Shown here piece after piece: positions 11,330-22,721 of a stretch of DNA of 64,000 bases. Within the stretch, counting starts at the first letter, position 1. Every line of letters begins with the position of its first letter. The notes beneath the pieces were generated by a model. The model was not told the DNA's origin. It did not search any database and saw only the letters and a program-made list of their open reading frames with translations. The stretch is from Rotaria sordida (Eukaryota > Rotifera > Eurotatoria > Philodinida > Philodinidae): assembly GCA_905250125.1 (NCBI GenBank), contig CAJNOL010001407.1, positions 1 to 64,000 on the forward strand, given 5' to 3'. The position numbers were made by a program, and so were the translations under genes.

Positions 11330-12819
11330 ATGACAGATTCTGGTGCAGATAGACATGAATTTCGTAGACGGCTTTTAAGTGATGAAGTACAGCCTTCTCC
11401 ATCATATGATTTATCAAGTGGTGGGCTTGATAATAATGGCAGAACTACTATAGTTCGAAGAATTATAAGTGCGAATGAAAATTTGTTTTTTCTTTTTTGT
11501 ATTCATTTTTATTTCATGACAATATGTTCTTTGGCTTTTCATATACTATAGACTGATATGGATTGGTCATATATTTATCATTAAAGTAGTGAACTATAAT
11601 GGTAAATATATGACCAATCCATATTAGCCCGTAGTATATCAAAAGCCAGAGAACATATTATCATGAAATGAAGATGAATACAAAGAAGAAAAATCAAATT
11701 TTCATTCACACTTTTAATTGTTCAGACTATGACGAACTTGATCGAAATAGATATACGGTTGATAACTATGGTTTCTATGGAACTACAGCAGCTAGTGACT
11801 TGGCTGGTGGTACGGTGATTCATACACATAGTTCAGAAGAAACGAATGAATATATCCGAAGATCAACTGATGTTTATAAGGATCCTAATCCGAAAATTGT
11901 TCGACGAGCAGGAAGTGAAAGTCCAGTAACATATGAACAACGAATTGTTGTTCGATATCTTCAACCACCAACTGTTCCAGAACCAGGGGTAATGCAACAA
12001 ATGTTTACAAATTCAATCTTACTAATGTTTGTATGACTTTAGCCACTCATTATTAAAGAAGTGCGTCCACCACAACCGCCACCACCTGAACCACTTGTCA
12101 TACGCGAACATCCACCACGTCCTCCTTCACCACCTCCACTTATCTTCCGTGAACGACCACCAACACCACCGCCATTTGTTCCCAGTGAAACAAGTTAAAA
12201 AAAAACAAATTTAAATTACATAGATTAGATTGATCACTGTATTTTCTTTTACAGCTACTCGTTATTTACCTGAAATACCTGTTCCACCACGATCAGTTAT
12301 CATCGAACGTCTTCCACCTCCTCCGGAAAAACCACGTAAAAGAATTATCTTCAGTTTTTTTTTTGTTTTTTTTTTTATTTCAGATTGTTGTTTTTTTTCA
12401 TTTAGGCGACATTATAATTGAACGATGGATTCCCTATGGACCTCAATCTGAACGTCGTACAATTGTTGAATCTGCTCCTCCCGCTACAATATATCCAGAA
12501 GCACGTAATACGATTGTTATTAATGAAGCTGTTCAAGCACATATAGTCCGAAAATTTCAGAACCTTGGTGTAACCCAAGAAAACCCTGCCGATTATGTGG
12601 CTCGTTATGGGACATCACTTTTAGATCCAGCGACACTGGTTCACAGGGTTCATGATGCTGGTGTTCATGAAGATATAGTAAAATTTAAAAGAAAAAAAAT
12701 TTCAAAAAAAATGTATAAATTTTTTATTATAGTCGCTTCCGGTACACTTCTCTTCAACACGTACAACTATACACAGAACTATTGTTGATATTGATCCGTT
12801 AAATGAACGGACTTCGTAG
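11330..12819 (+). CDS. proline-rich protein with alveolin-like PxxP/VIIER repeats (6 exons)
   Basis: Exons 11330-11468, 11726-11988, 12043-12193, 12255-12335, 12406-12677 and 12733-12819 give a continuous 330-residue product. The ATG at 11330 is the first plausible start after an AT-rich leader. An acidic/arginine N-terminus is followed by a proline-rich middle (about residues 120-220) in which short units alternate: LVIRE-PP, LIFRERPP, VIIERLPPPP, DIIIERW. The C-terminal part (VINEAVQAHIVRKFQ...) is more globular. Such valine/isoleucine-charged repeats resemble cortical or filament-type structural proteins of the alveolin kind; that likeness is from memory, and the function is unproven. No signal peptide or membrane segment is visible. 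Intron 1 (257 bp) is nearly all inverted repeat and is described separately. Confidence 0.7.
11461..11719. repeat. inverted repeat filling intron 1 of the proline-rich gene
   Basis: The left arm 11461-11582 pairs with the right arm 11599-11719 around a 16-nt centre, with only scattered mismatches. The intron runs 11469-11725. The left arm therefore begins 8 bp inside exon 1 and supplies the GT donor (AAGTGCGAATG, matched by CATTCACACTT at the far end), and the acceptor TTCAG lies just beyond the right arm. This looks like a palindromic element that became an intron. Confidence 0.8.
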
Positions 12820-13254
12820 TCGTCCAATATTTCGTATATTTTCTATATCTCTGGAAATGATCCTATAAAATCCTCTTTTTAAGATATTTATTCTATATTT
12901 CCTATATGTCTTGAAAAAGTAAAGCTTCTTTTTAAATAAAATATATTTCAATCAGATAAAACACATATGCTTCTGTGTATATTGCTATTAGCTTCCACAA
13001 TAAAACGAATAGCAGCTAGTGACAGCATAATATTGATTGACAGAGGTAATAATCGATGTAGAGTTATGAGTGAGAAATTATCGAAAGTTACAGAGAACTT
13101 AATTAATATTCAAAAGCGAAGTAAAGATGCATTTGAAAACAACAACAACAACAACACTAAGAACAGAAGACTATAGTTGGTTCAACGATCAGTCTTGATT
13201 GGAAAAGATTTTTTCTTTTTCTTATCATTTATTTATGTATTATATATTTAGAGC

Positions 13255-13432
13255 ACATCAAAAGTAGTGAGAGTGACACTTTAATACAGTACAGTAGGCT
13301 TTAAAAAATATTATTTTTATCTAGTCTGATAGAGAAAAGAACGCTCTATTTTTCTATGCTATTCGATCGTACCTGAATTGATATAATAATAATAAACTTT
13401 CGATAAGATCTATTTCGCAAGGATATGTGCTG
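13255..13432 (-). repeat. dispersed repeat, copy 2 (inverted relative to 3616-3782)
   Basis: Its reverse complement aligns with 3616-3782 over nearly the whole length, ending at the same CACTACTTTTG boundary. Both copies are intergenic. Confidence 0.75.
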
Positions 13433-14807
13433 GTTATATTAGATCTTAATGGATAAGTAGATGACATGGCTATGCTTTGCATTTCAATTTTCAATAACTT
13501 AATACATTATATTAAAAGAAACAGAATATACTATAAGATGTAGCGTGAAAAACTCTACAATTTGCATAAGACTGCTTATTTAATAAGTGCACTTTTTTTT
13601 CATAAAAATGGTCAAAATTCTATGCAACCAATTTTCGATATTGCAAACAAGATCAGGTACCGCTACACGATAAATTCTTTTCCTTTTCCTTCGGTTAATG
13701 AGTCATATCGAAAACAATAATTGATGCCCGAATTCAGATGAATTGATAAGTGTTCCAATTGTGTTTCTTCATTCATTCTTATATTATTTGCTAGGAGCAC
13801 AAAATAGTTACATAGTAATAAATCACAGCTGTATACTTGCTGTTAGCTAAGGAAAAGATATGAGATTCGAAGATCCTGATATTTTCTCAACGATGATTTA
13901 TTTTTTATAAATACGACAATAAATTATTTGTAATATCATTATAATTTCATATGGAATATATGTCAGCATGTCAAACCATCTGTTCTTCTTTGAAAGAATC
14001 ATTAATTATTGTCGAATATTATCGATGATGAATGATAAAACTGAGGCAATGAGAGATCTGAAATCCGTATCATTGAAATATGAAAATAAAATTTTTACTA
14101 TTATATTATCCAGAACATTACAATAACTTAAAGCCCATGGAAAAATTTTAAAAGAAAAACCACAGTTGCCTATAGGAACACAACAGTGTCATTTTGGTAA
14201 TCAAAGTATCAGATATGGCGAATATTGCTAGAATACTCCTCGAATGCATTGAATCTAATTCTGAGCACGAGTGTAGATATGATTGTGATTTAAGTATCAA
14301 TGAAAGGAAAACTCACATTCATACCTACAATTTTCATATTTATCTAGTACAGAAAAGAAGAAACAAACAATGGTCAAATGATAGATATTATTCTTTTTGT
14401 AAGACAACATAGACGTCGTTCTCTCACTTAAAGAAATATGACTGTTAAATGTTATCACACAACGATTCAGCGAAATCAAATATAATACAATCATTTATTA
14501 ACCAGAATGGCAAGTTGTCACACTATTCAATCAGTTTAGACAGGATAGTGCAAAAGAATCATATGTATACCGATAAGAGCCTTTTTTCACATCCGTTTTT
14601 CTTTACCACTTTGTTTCGACGGTGATTCATGGTTTGTTCTCAAGGATGCTTCAAGCAGTACCAATTGTATAGTTTTCAGAAATACTTATAATCGGACCTC
14701 GATGGAACCTTTATTTTCATTGGTGTGTAAAAACCGTCGGTATTTGAAATCTGTATATAATCACGTTCTTAAAACACAGCAGTTTCAACTGTCATTTTTC
14801 AGCTGCT

Positions 14808-14930
14808 AAAGTCAGACTATTTGTTTTATTTTGGAAGCCACCTAATACCATGTTCTGCAAATAACGCGATTTCGGACGATTTTTAAACACTGAATAAATG
14901 GCCTGACTTTTGTCGTGTAAATTCATCGGC
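14808..14930. repeat. diverged palindrome related to 8165-8330
   Basis: AAAGTCAGACTATTTG near 14810-14830 pairs with TGAATAAATGGCCTGACTTTTG near 14890-14920. The shared GTCAGAC-ATTT core links it to the copy at 8165. Confidence 0.45.
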
Positions 14931-15350
14931 GAAAACTTTTTTCATAGCAGTTAATATGTATCTGAGCTGTGAATTGCCGATTAGTAGTTACTTCTATCTG
15001 TAAGATCGATTTTCTGCTTTTCTCATTGCCTTTTTTTTTGTACTTTTCCTCGATATCTCATTATTTTTGTCTTTTATTTTAGTTTTGCAATCAATAACTA
15101 CTCACGTTTTGTTTTCACAATTTTAATTATTTGAAGATTTTCAGCGACTTAATTCGTTTTTTAAATAAGAAAACGACTACCTAAACTTATTTATTTGAAG
15201 ATGTATTTTATTTAGTATTTATCGAAGATTCGCACAATACAGCAATAATATATTAGTATATCTTGATCTTACACATCTATTTTTATCAAATAAGGATTAA
15301 AATGAAACTTATCGTTTTCTCTTTCTCTATGATAATTGAAAAAGAGATAT

Positions 15351-15380
15351 GTGCTACCTATAAAAATATATAGGTAGCAC
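15351..15380. repeat. perfect 12-bp hairpin upstream of the GHL10 gene
   Basis: GTGCTACCTATA (15351-15362) and its exact complement (15369-15380) flank a 6-nt loop, 64 bp before the ATG. It is probably inside the 5' leader or outron, upstream of the acceptor at 15437-15438. Function unknown. Confidence 0.7.
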
Positions 15381-15444
15381 AAAAAAGCAAAAGTGTATCA
15401 TATTTTAATTCATTTTTTTCATTTTTCTTTTATTGTAGATAAAA

Positions 15445-16847
15445 ATGATATTGACCTTAATAACGATCATTTTCGGTTGTTCATTAAGTTTCTTATCTTT
15501 TCAAGTTCAAGCAAATACATGCAATACTTACAATCATCCACAATATGGTACTGGTCAATGTATTGATCGAAATCTATGTCCAAATTCATTATATCTATCT
15601 GGTTTATGTGAATTACAACCATCTAATATTGTATGTTGTTTTTCAGTAGAACCAATGAAAGAAGAATTTCGAGCTATATGGATAGCTACAGTAACTAATA
15701 TTGATTGGCCATCATCGAAAACAGCTACACCTGCTGAACAACAATCTGAATTACTTAATATTCTAAATAAAGTTGAAGAATTAAATATGAATGCTGTCAT
15801 TTTTCAAGTATTAACAAAAAACAATGTTTTTTTCTTTCTTATCATATATATTAAGATGATTTGTAACTTTAGATTCGTCCTGCTAGTGATGCTTTTTATT
15901 CATCATCATTAGAACCATGGAGTTTCTATTTAACTGGCACACAAGGTGTTGCACCATCACCATTTTGGGATCCATTAGCATTCATTATCAATGAAGCACA
16001 TAAACGAAATATTGAAGTACATGCATGGCTTAATCCATATCGTGCTCGTACGGGTGGTGCAACCTATGAATTAGCACCTACTAATATGGCTAAAAGATTT
16101 CCAGAATATGCTTATCCATATGCAAATAATATATGGATGGATCCTGGCGCAGCTGTAGTTCAACAATTCACAGTCAACGTTACTGCAGATATTGTTAGTC
16201 GTTATGCTGTTGATGGAATACATATCGATGATTATTTCTATCCATATAGTGATGGTACTGAATTTCCTGATGCTGCTACCTATGCTACTTATCAAGCACA
16301 AGGTGGCAAATTAAATAAAGCAGATTGGCGTCGTTTAAATGTCAATAATTTAATTCAATCGATGTATACAACAATGCATGCTATTCGACCAAAAGTTAAA
16401 TTTGGTGTTTCACCATTTGGAATATGGAAAAGTGGTACACCAGCTGGTATAACGGGTTTATCATCATATGATAGTTTATATGCTGATAGTCGAATGTGGT
16501 TAGAACAAGGTTTAGTTGATTATATGGCACCACAACTTTATTGGGCAATTGATCCACCAGCACAATCTTATCCTGTTTTACTTAAGTGGTGGATAGAACA
16601 ATCAACTAAAGGTCGTCATGTTTATGCTGGTAATGCTGCATATAAAATGGCTCAAGGTGCTGTTCAATGGCAAGCAAATGAAATAGTTCGACAAGTAAAT
16701 ATAACTCGATCAATGCGTGATCGACTTGCACTTGGTAATATTTATTTTTCAACGAAAGAGATCATGAGAAATGTTAAAGGCATTCAAGAAGAACTTGCAA
16801 AACTTTACAAACAAAAAGCTATCATACCTAAAATGAATTGGCTTTAA
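15445..16847 (+). CDS. secreted six-cysteine (CLIP-like) + GHL10/DUF187-type glycoside hydrolase fusion
   Basis: Exons 15445-15807 and 15873-16847 give 444 residues. An AG acceptor sits at 15437-15438, just before the ATG. Residues 1-24 are a signal peptide; cysteines 26, 39, 45, 55, 64 and 65 form the same CLIP-like module as the peptide at 494. From about residue 73 it matches the bacterial YngK/DUF187 family (glycosyl hydrolase-like 10): RAIWIATVTNIDWPS, then IRPASDAFY, EVHAWLNPYRA, VDGIHIDDYFYPY (about 234-246) with the paired aspartates of the barrel active-site region, and KFGVSPFGIW. The family is thought to act on glycosidic bonds of cell-wall or other polysaccharides; the substrate here is unknown. 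The single 65 bp intron shows adaptation to the host genome. Bacterial origin by horizontal transfer is inference from the family's known distribution. Confidence 0.88.
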
Positions 16848-17662
16848 TATATTAAACTTTTATTTAACAGATTATAAATAATTAAATCAAAGGGTTTTAG
16901 TGCTATATCTAATTAAACTTGCTACAAATAAAACTTTCATAATGTTACAATGTTTCATTAGCAGCTTGAATAGTTGAATCTTGTATGGATTTTAGAAGTT
17001 TAAAATAATACCAAAAATTATATAAATATTTATTTTTAAGATCATAAAAAAAAGAAATTAATTCTCACTTCTTTGTTTTTCTATTGATAAAACAAATGTA
17101 TTAAATATCAATATTACGTATATCAACATGCATATAAAATAAAAGAAAAAAAAATACTTTTTTGTTGACATGACAAACTTTACTCATGATGATCATATTA
17201 ACATTCAACGATACTTATTTAATAACCAAAATACATAGGATTATCAAAAGTGTGTCTTAATATTTATTTAAACGAATCAACAATATCACAAAAAATACAA
17301 CAACGAATGATTACTCTTATTCGATCTCGTACGCCATCTACATTTTATTATTCTAATGGCAACCTCTATCTTCGTAATGCAAATATAAATAGACTAAAAA
17401 CAACAAGCAATTTATCTATCTAATTTCTGTTATCAGAAAACGAGAAAGACATAAAGTAAAGTAATTATTTTTCTATCCTAATTTGTTTTGTTTCATAATA
17501 AATAATTACAAAAAAGTTTAAGAAGAAATTTTAATAAAATATCATGACATATAGGTTTCAGTTCATGAGGTGTTATTTTTTTTCTCTTCCTTTTTACGGT
17601 AGATTAATTAAATATTTTTTTATTTTGCACTTAATTATTTTATTAGCATTAAATATGCAACA
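16848..17662. other. intergenic between the GHL10 gene and MGAT4
   Basis: Very AT-rich; no gene or clear repeat seen. An acceptor-like TTTTATTAG at 17639-17647 precedes the MGAT4 start, and an upstream ATG at 17655 opens a short out-of-frame reading frame ending TAG, overlapping the chosen start. Confidence 0.5.
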
Positions 17663-18489
17663 ATGGTGCGTTCAATAGATTCTCAATCAAGACAACGTAA
17701 GTATAAATATGAATATATGAATCCAAAAAAAAAAAAAGCAAAATATTTTCTTCTCTTAACTAATCTAAAAACAAAACCTACGAAATACAAGTTGAATTTC
17801 CCTTAGGTCTCTTGAATGTTGCATGTCAACTAGAAATGAAATTGTATTCTACAATTATTACCCTTTACTTAGAAATACAGCAGTAAATCATCAATAACAT
17901 TCAATATTTTACGTCTATACTATTTTTATTAGGATCTTTTTATTTTATTTGTTGACTTCTCAAGCATATTCAAGTAGTTTTTTTTCTGTTCTTCACTCTA
18001 CGCACGAGTTGTAACTATTTCTTTTTCAACACAAAAAATACAATCATTTATTCTTTTAACTATGATCCTCTTTATGATAAAAGAAAAAAGAAAGTAACGC
18101 TGTATTATTATCATTTTTTTTTTACTCTTTTTTAAGATTTGTTTTTATGCTATGTAGCACATATGAGATGGACCCAGCGATACGGTGTTATGGCGGTAGC
18201 CATTATTGTTATACTTGCATTTATTTTCGTTTTACATCAAAAACGTAAGTTTTAGTATACGAAAAAAAAAATTGAAGAAAAAAAAAACGTTTTTTTTTTC
18301 ATCATAGAATTGTATGAAGAACAGACACGACAAACAATTGAATCATTACAAAATCGTATTGATTATGTTTCACGTCTTAATGATGAACATTTACAAGAAT
18401 TATCAGTTATAAAACAACAAAATATTCGTTTAACTCGTTCAGTTAATTCAATTAAATCTTGTCATCGTCGTTTTGGTACAAATAATAAT

Positions 18490-18526
<37 letters not shown>

Positions 18527-20884
18527 GTAATAGTAATAGTTTATCAATAATAGATTTCAATAGTACAACTGGTGACGAAACATTAAATGATAATATAATT
18601 GATTCAATTAAAAATGTTTTTCATTTACCACCTAGTTTTAATTATTTAAAACATCTTAATAATAAACATGATATGTTATCACCATCATTTCATCGTCAAA
18701 CAACAAATGGAAAATATTTACGCCAAAATATATCATTTATTATTGGTATACCAACAGTTAAACGTGATAAACAATCATATCTTATTGAAACAATTAAATC
18801 GTTAATTGATAATTTAAATAATGATGATATTGAACATTTATTAATTGTTATATTTATTGCTGAACCATTCGATATTGAATATGTACGTACAACAGCTCAT
18901 CAAATAGAAAAACTTTATAATAAATATATTGAAAATGGTTTAATTGAAATAATAAGTCCACCAATTGAATTTTATCCTGATTTTGATCAATTAGCATTAA
19001 GTTTAAATGATAATAAAGAACGAGTTAAATGGCGTACAAAACAAAATTATGATTTTACTTATTTAATGATGTATTCATCAATAAGAGGAAAATATTATAT
19101 ACAATTAGAAGATGATGTTGTTACAAAACCTGATTATATTCATATTATTGAAAATTTTATTAATCTACAAAAAACACAAAATTGGTTTATGCTGGAATAT
19201 TCAAGTTTAGGTAATTATAATTAAAGAATTTTTTTTTTCAAAAAAAAAAAAATTCTAATTATTGTTCATTCTACTGATGTCTAAATAGAAAATAGTTTAT
19301 TTGAGTTTATATTTATCTTATCTTGAATTTTTTTATTAAAAATGTACTTTAAGGTATTCGAATGTTATTATTAAAAGATCAGCCACCATAGCTAAAGGAC
19401 TACGTTATCCAGTGCAAATCTCAGCACTACCAGTCATAAAATGGTCCTCAGCAAGTCACTAACGACTATTTGTATCGAATTTATCCGTCCAATAGTATGC
19501 TGATTGTATTTTCACATACACTTGCTCTTGTGAATAGTTAGTGTGTATAGGAAGCATAAGAACTCTGTGTCAGGCCAACTTTCCGTTCAGATCTACAGTT
19601 AGTCATAGTTGTGAAGAAGATATCAGCCTATTGAATTTGCTTCTCGACAGCATTGTATCCTGTAAGGTAATTCAAACGCAGATGGTATTCTTCCTAAAAT
19701 GTCTAGCTTTAATAGTTAATAATAGAATTAAAACAATATTAAAAACAAATCTCGTTGAAGTCTGAATTAAATCCATGTAAACAAATAGTATCTATGTAGT
19801 CATTGAAAACTGATCGACTTATTTTTCTGATGTATGTAAGACTCTAGTTAATAAATTTTTAAAGTCTTATCTAAATTTCGAATTGTATAAACAGTTAAAT
19901 ATGAATTAATATCTTTTATATTTTCTAAGGTTTTATTGGTAAAATGTTTCATACTAGTGATCTTGATGCACTAGTGAATTTCTTTCTAATGTTCTCTGCT
20001 GATAAGCCAATTGATTGGTTACTTGAATAGTAAGTAATAATAATAAAAGTATTCTGACATTTATTATATATATATATATATATATATACATATTCTATAA
20101 ATATTTAGTTATCAAGATACAAAATATTGTTCATTTGGTGCTGATATTCAATCATGTGTACGAACAAAAGGTTTACATCGTTTTCGTTTTCGTCCATCAT
20201 TATTTCAACATATTGGAATGTATTCATCATTAAAAGGCAAAATACAAAAATTAAAAGATAAAGATTTTGGTAAAAATATTAAATTATTTAAAGCTCATGA
20301 AAATCCACATGTATCATCAATTGTATCAACATTAAAAGATTATGATAAACATACATTAATGAGTTGTTATGCAGGACAAAATTTTTTTTGGGCATTACAA
20401 CCTAAAAAAGGTGATACTATTGAATTTAAATATGATCCACCACTTTTATTATCGAGGTAATCACGAAACAAAGCCAAAAAAAAAACACCAAACAAATATT
20501 TTTTTGGTTTTATTTATATTTTTTTATAGAGTTTATTTTAAATCGGGTAATCCAGAACATCCAGGAGATAAATTTTTTAACACAACTATTGATTTATTAC
20601 CATATGTACAACCAAAAGAAGAAATTAATTCTATTAAAGATCATGATGGTTTTTATACAGTAGCGAATTTTTCACATGAAACTGGTATTGGTGAAGCTTT
20701 TATTAATAAAGCATTTGGGCCTATATCAAATGTGCGTTTAAAAGTGCATTCAAAATCAGAAGCATGGGTTATATTGAATGAGGTAATATATAAGATTTCA
20801 TTTGTAGCTTTTTATCTAGATTTGCTCTTCCGAAGGGCTAATGTATTTTTTGGAGAAGCGTCACCTCCTCAGCTTTCACACTAG
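17663..20884 (+). CDS. MGAT4: MGAT4-like alpha-1,3-mannosyl-glycoprotein 4-beta-N-acetylglucosaminyltransferase (6 exons)
   Basis: Exons 17663-17696, 18158-18244, 18308-19210, 19930-20029, 20109-20456 and 20530-20884 give 608 residues. It is a type II Golgi enzyme that adds a beta-1,4-GlcNAc branch to N-glycan cores. A short cytosolic tail is followed by one membrane segment (about 21-37), a stem coiled coil (about 41-90) and an asparagine run (about 99-118) of AAT repeats not expected in vertebrate homologues. The catalytic domain holds [16 protein letters not shown] and an acidic metal/donor site QLEDDVV (E308-D310). Later strings [31 protein letters not shown] and AWVILNE match the GnT-IV family. 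The last exon reads through a possible donor after ILNE to a stop at 20882; a further 3' exon is not excluded. Intron 3 (719 bp) holds a dispersed repeat. Confidence 0.9.
19380..19665 (+). repeat. intronic dispersed repeat family D, copy in MGAT4 intron 3
   Basis: Shares ordered strings such as GTCATAAAATGG, CAAGTCACTAACG, TCCGTCCAATAGTATGC, AAGAACTCTGTGTCAGG and AGTCATAGTTGTGA with INTS7 intron 2 (23330-23560, same strand) and intron 34 of the BEACH gene (55052-55295, opposite strand). No coding capacity. Confidence 0.75.
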
Positions 20885-22721
20885 AAAAAAACACAGTCTC
20901 CGAAGATCGAAATTTGTGGTTATGGTACCATGCAGATCTTGTCCCTCCGGAAATATTAAATCGTCTCTATAGAAGAAAAAATCCGAATACAATACTGTTC
21001 GTTTGATACAAATATTGCTTAGGAAAATGTCAGAACTTATTTATCTTATGTCAAGCGTAATAAATCATTTTATGAGTGTATGCAATTGAATACCTTATTG
21101 AGACTGTGTATAAATAATAAAATTGATAAAATGTATTCTTTGCATGTCATAAAATGATTATTGAGATCGTGAGGAAAAAAAGGCGATATTGCGCACTAGA
21201 TAAGTAAAGCATTGTTTTGAAATGTATCAAAATTAAAATTTAATTTAAAGACATAAGTAATAAATCGAATAATATAAATTAGATCAAATCTATTAAACAA
21301 AATATTATATTTAGAATGATTACAAAAACATAATTTTAATTAAGTAACATTGAAGTAATTTTATTTGAATTAATTTTTTAATCGTTAAAATGATTTTATT
21401 ATACTTTGAAATAAAAATTAAGGCTTTGTCGAATATAAAACATAGAGTTTATGATTAGAACAAAAACTTACGTAGATATATATATATGAGTAAATGCTTA
21501 CATAAATAAAAATTGAATAGGAAGATATAAAATGTCGATTTGCCGCATGAGCAAATGTTATTGTTATTTTAGAATTCTTTTTTTTTTTAAATTTTATGTT
21601 TGATAAATTTCTATAATAGTTCAGTAACATGATAACATGACCATTGATATTATTCAATATAATATGCTTAACGAGGGAGAATGTAGTTAATGAAGCATGA
21701 GATGATTTATTAATATGTGTTATTCGAGAATATATGAAAAATACTAAGACAATGTAATAATATTTTATATCTTTATATTAAATTTTTACTTGTATTTTAA
21801 TCGTAAACTCTCTATAAAACATACGATTTTTTCGTTGATAGAAAGATCGAAAAAAAAAAACCCAATGTTTAACACCAATGAAAAGACAATATACTCGACA
21901 TTCATTTATCTTTGTTCTAATACTAAATCAAAACTATTATATAGGAAATAGGATATTTTAATTTAGAACGATAAGGTTCAATTTTTACTTTCATACTAAA
22001 AATATGACATCCAACAATTAGTAAAAGCAAGATTGTCGTTAAGTTCTAACTTAGAATTATTTATTTAATAGTAGAAACATTTTATTTAATTAAATATTTT
22101 ATCCTTATATTATAGATACTTATTGAACCGGTCACATAAGAATAAATTACAAACATCTATGTCAATCATCTGTTAACCAAATGGAGTTCACATGTACATA
22201 TGATAAGAAATAAATACTCATCTTAATAAATATGCAATAGAATCCACAGTTGTTTTGTTTATTCGGTGTATTTCTGATAAATTCATGTGTACTCTATATT
22301 TATGATTCCTTTTCTCTAGTCATATATATCTGTCTAATCCTTCAAATATGATTGTTCACAAATTTATTGTTGTTATTTCAGTCTCGTTATTTTTCCTTGA
22401 ATTAAGAACGAGTTAATCGTCTATTTAACCAAAAGTTGTTTTATGATTTTTTTTTCTTTTCCTGTTAGCTTGTTTTTTTCTATTTTAATGTTCATACATC
22501 TATACATGGAATCAGAAATGAGATATACATATATATATATTGTTTAAATATATATAGAGGCATATTTACTGTTTGTTTGCTTGTTTTTCTTGCCAGTGGT
22601 TTTGATTAACTTTATTTCTTTTATGTTCTTTCAAGAAAACAAAAAAAAAAAAAAACTAAAGCAGCTATCAATTAATATTCTTCTTCTATATCGTTTGTTG
22701 AAATAGATTAATATATTCAGA
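20885..22721. other. intergenic between MGAT4 and INTS7
   Basis: Extremely AT-rich with TA and A/T homopolymer runs; no gene or clear dispersed repeat seen. An AG acceptor (ATATTCAG) ends at 22720, directly before the INTS7 start. The promoter could not be located. Confidence 0.5.

Larger units (their letters stand above)
12820..15444. other. intergenic between the proline-rich gene and the GHL10 gene
   Basis: AT-rich. It contains the second copy of the dispersed repeat (13255-13432), a small palindrome (14808-14930) and a short perfect hairpin (15351-15380). Short open frames at 12967-13176 and 14194-14412 lack any recognisable domain and are not called. Confidence 0.5.

Noticed and set aside
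12967..13176. 69-residue open frame with a hydrophobic start
   Set aside because: Ends in an AAC run, has no splice-site context or recognisable domain, and lies in the 3' flank of the proline-rich gene.
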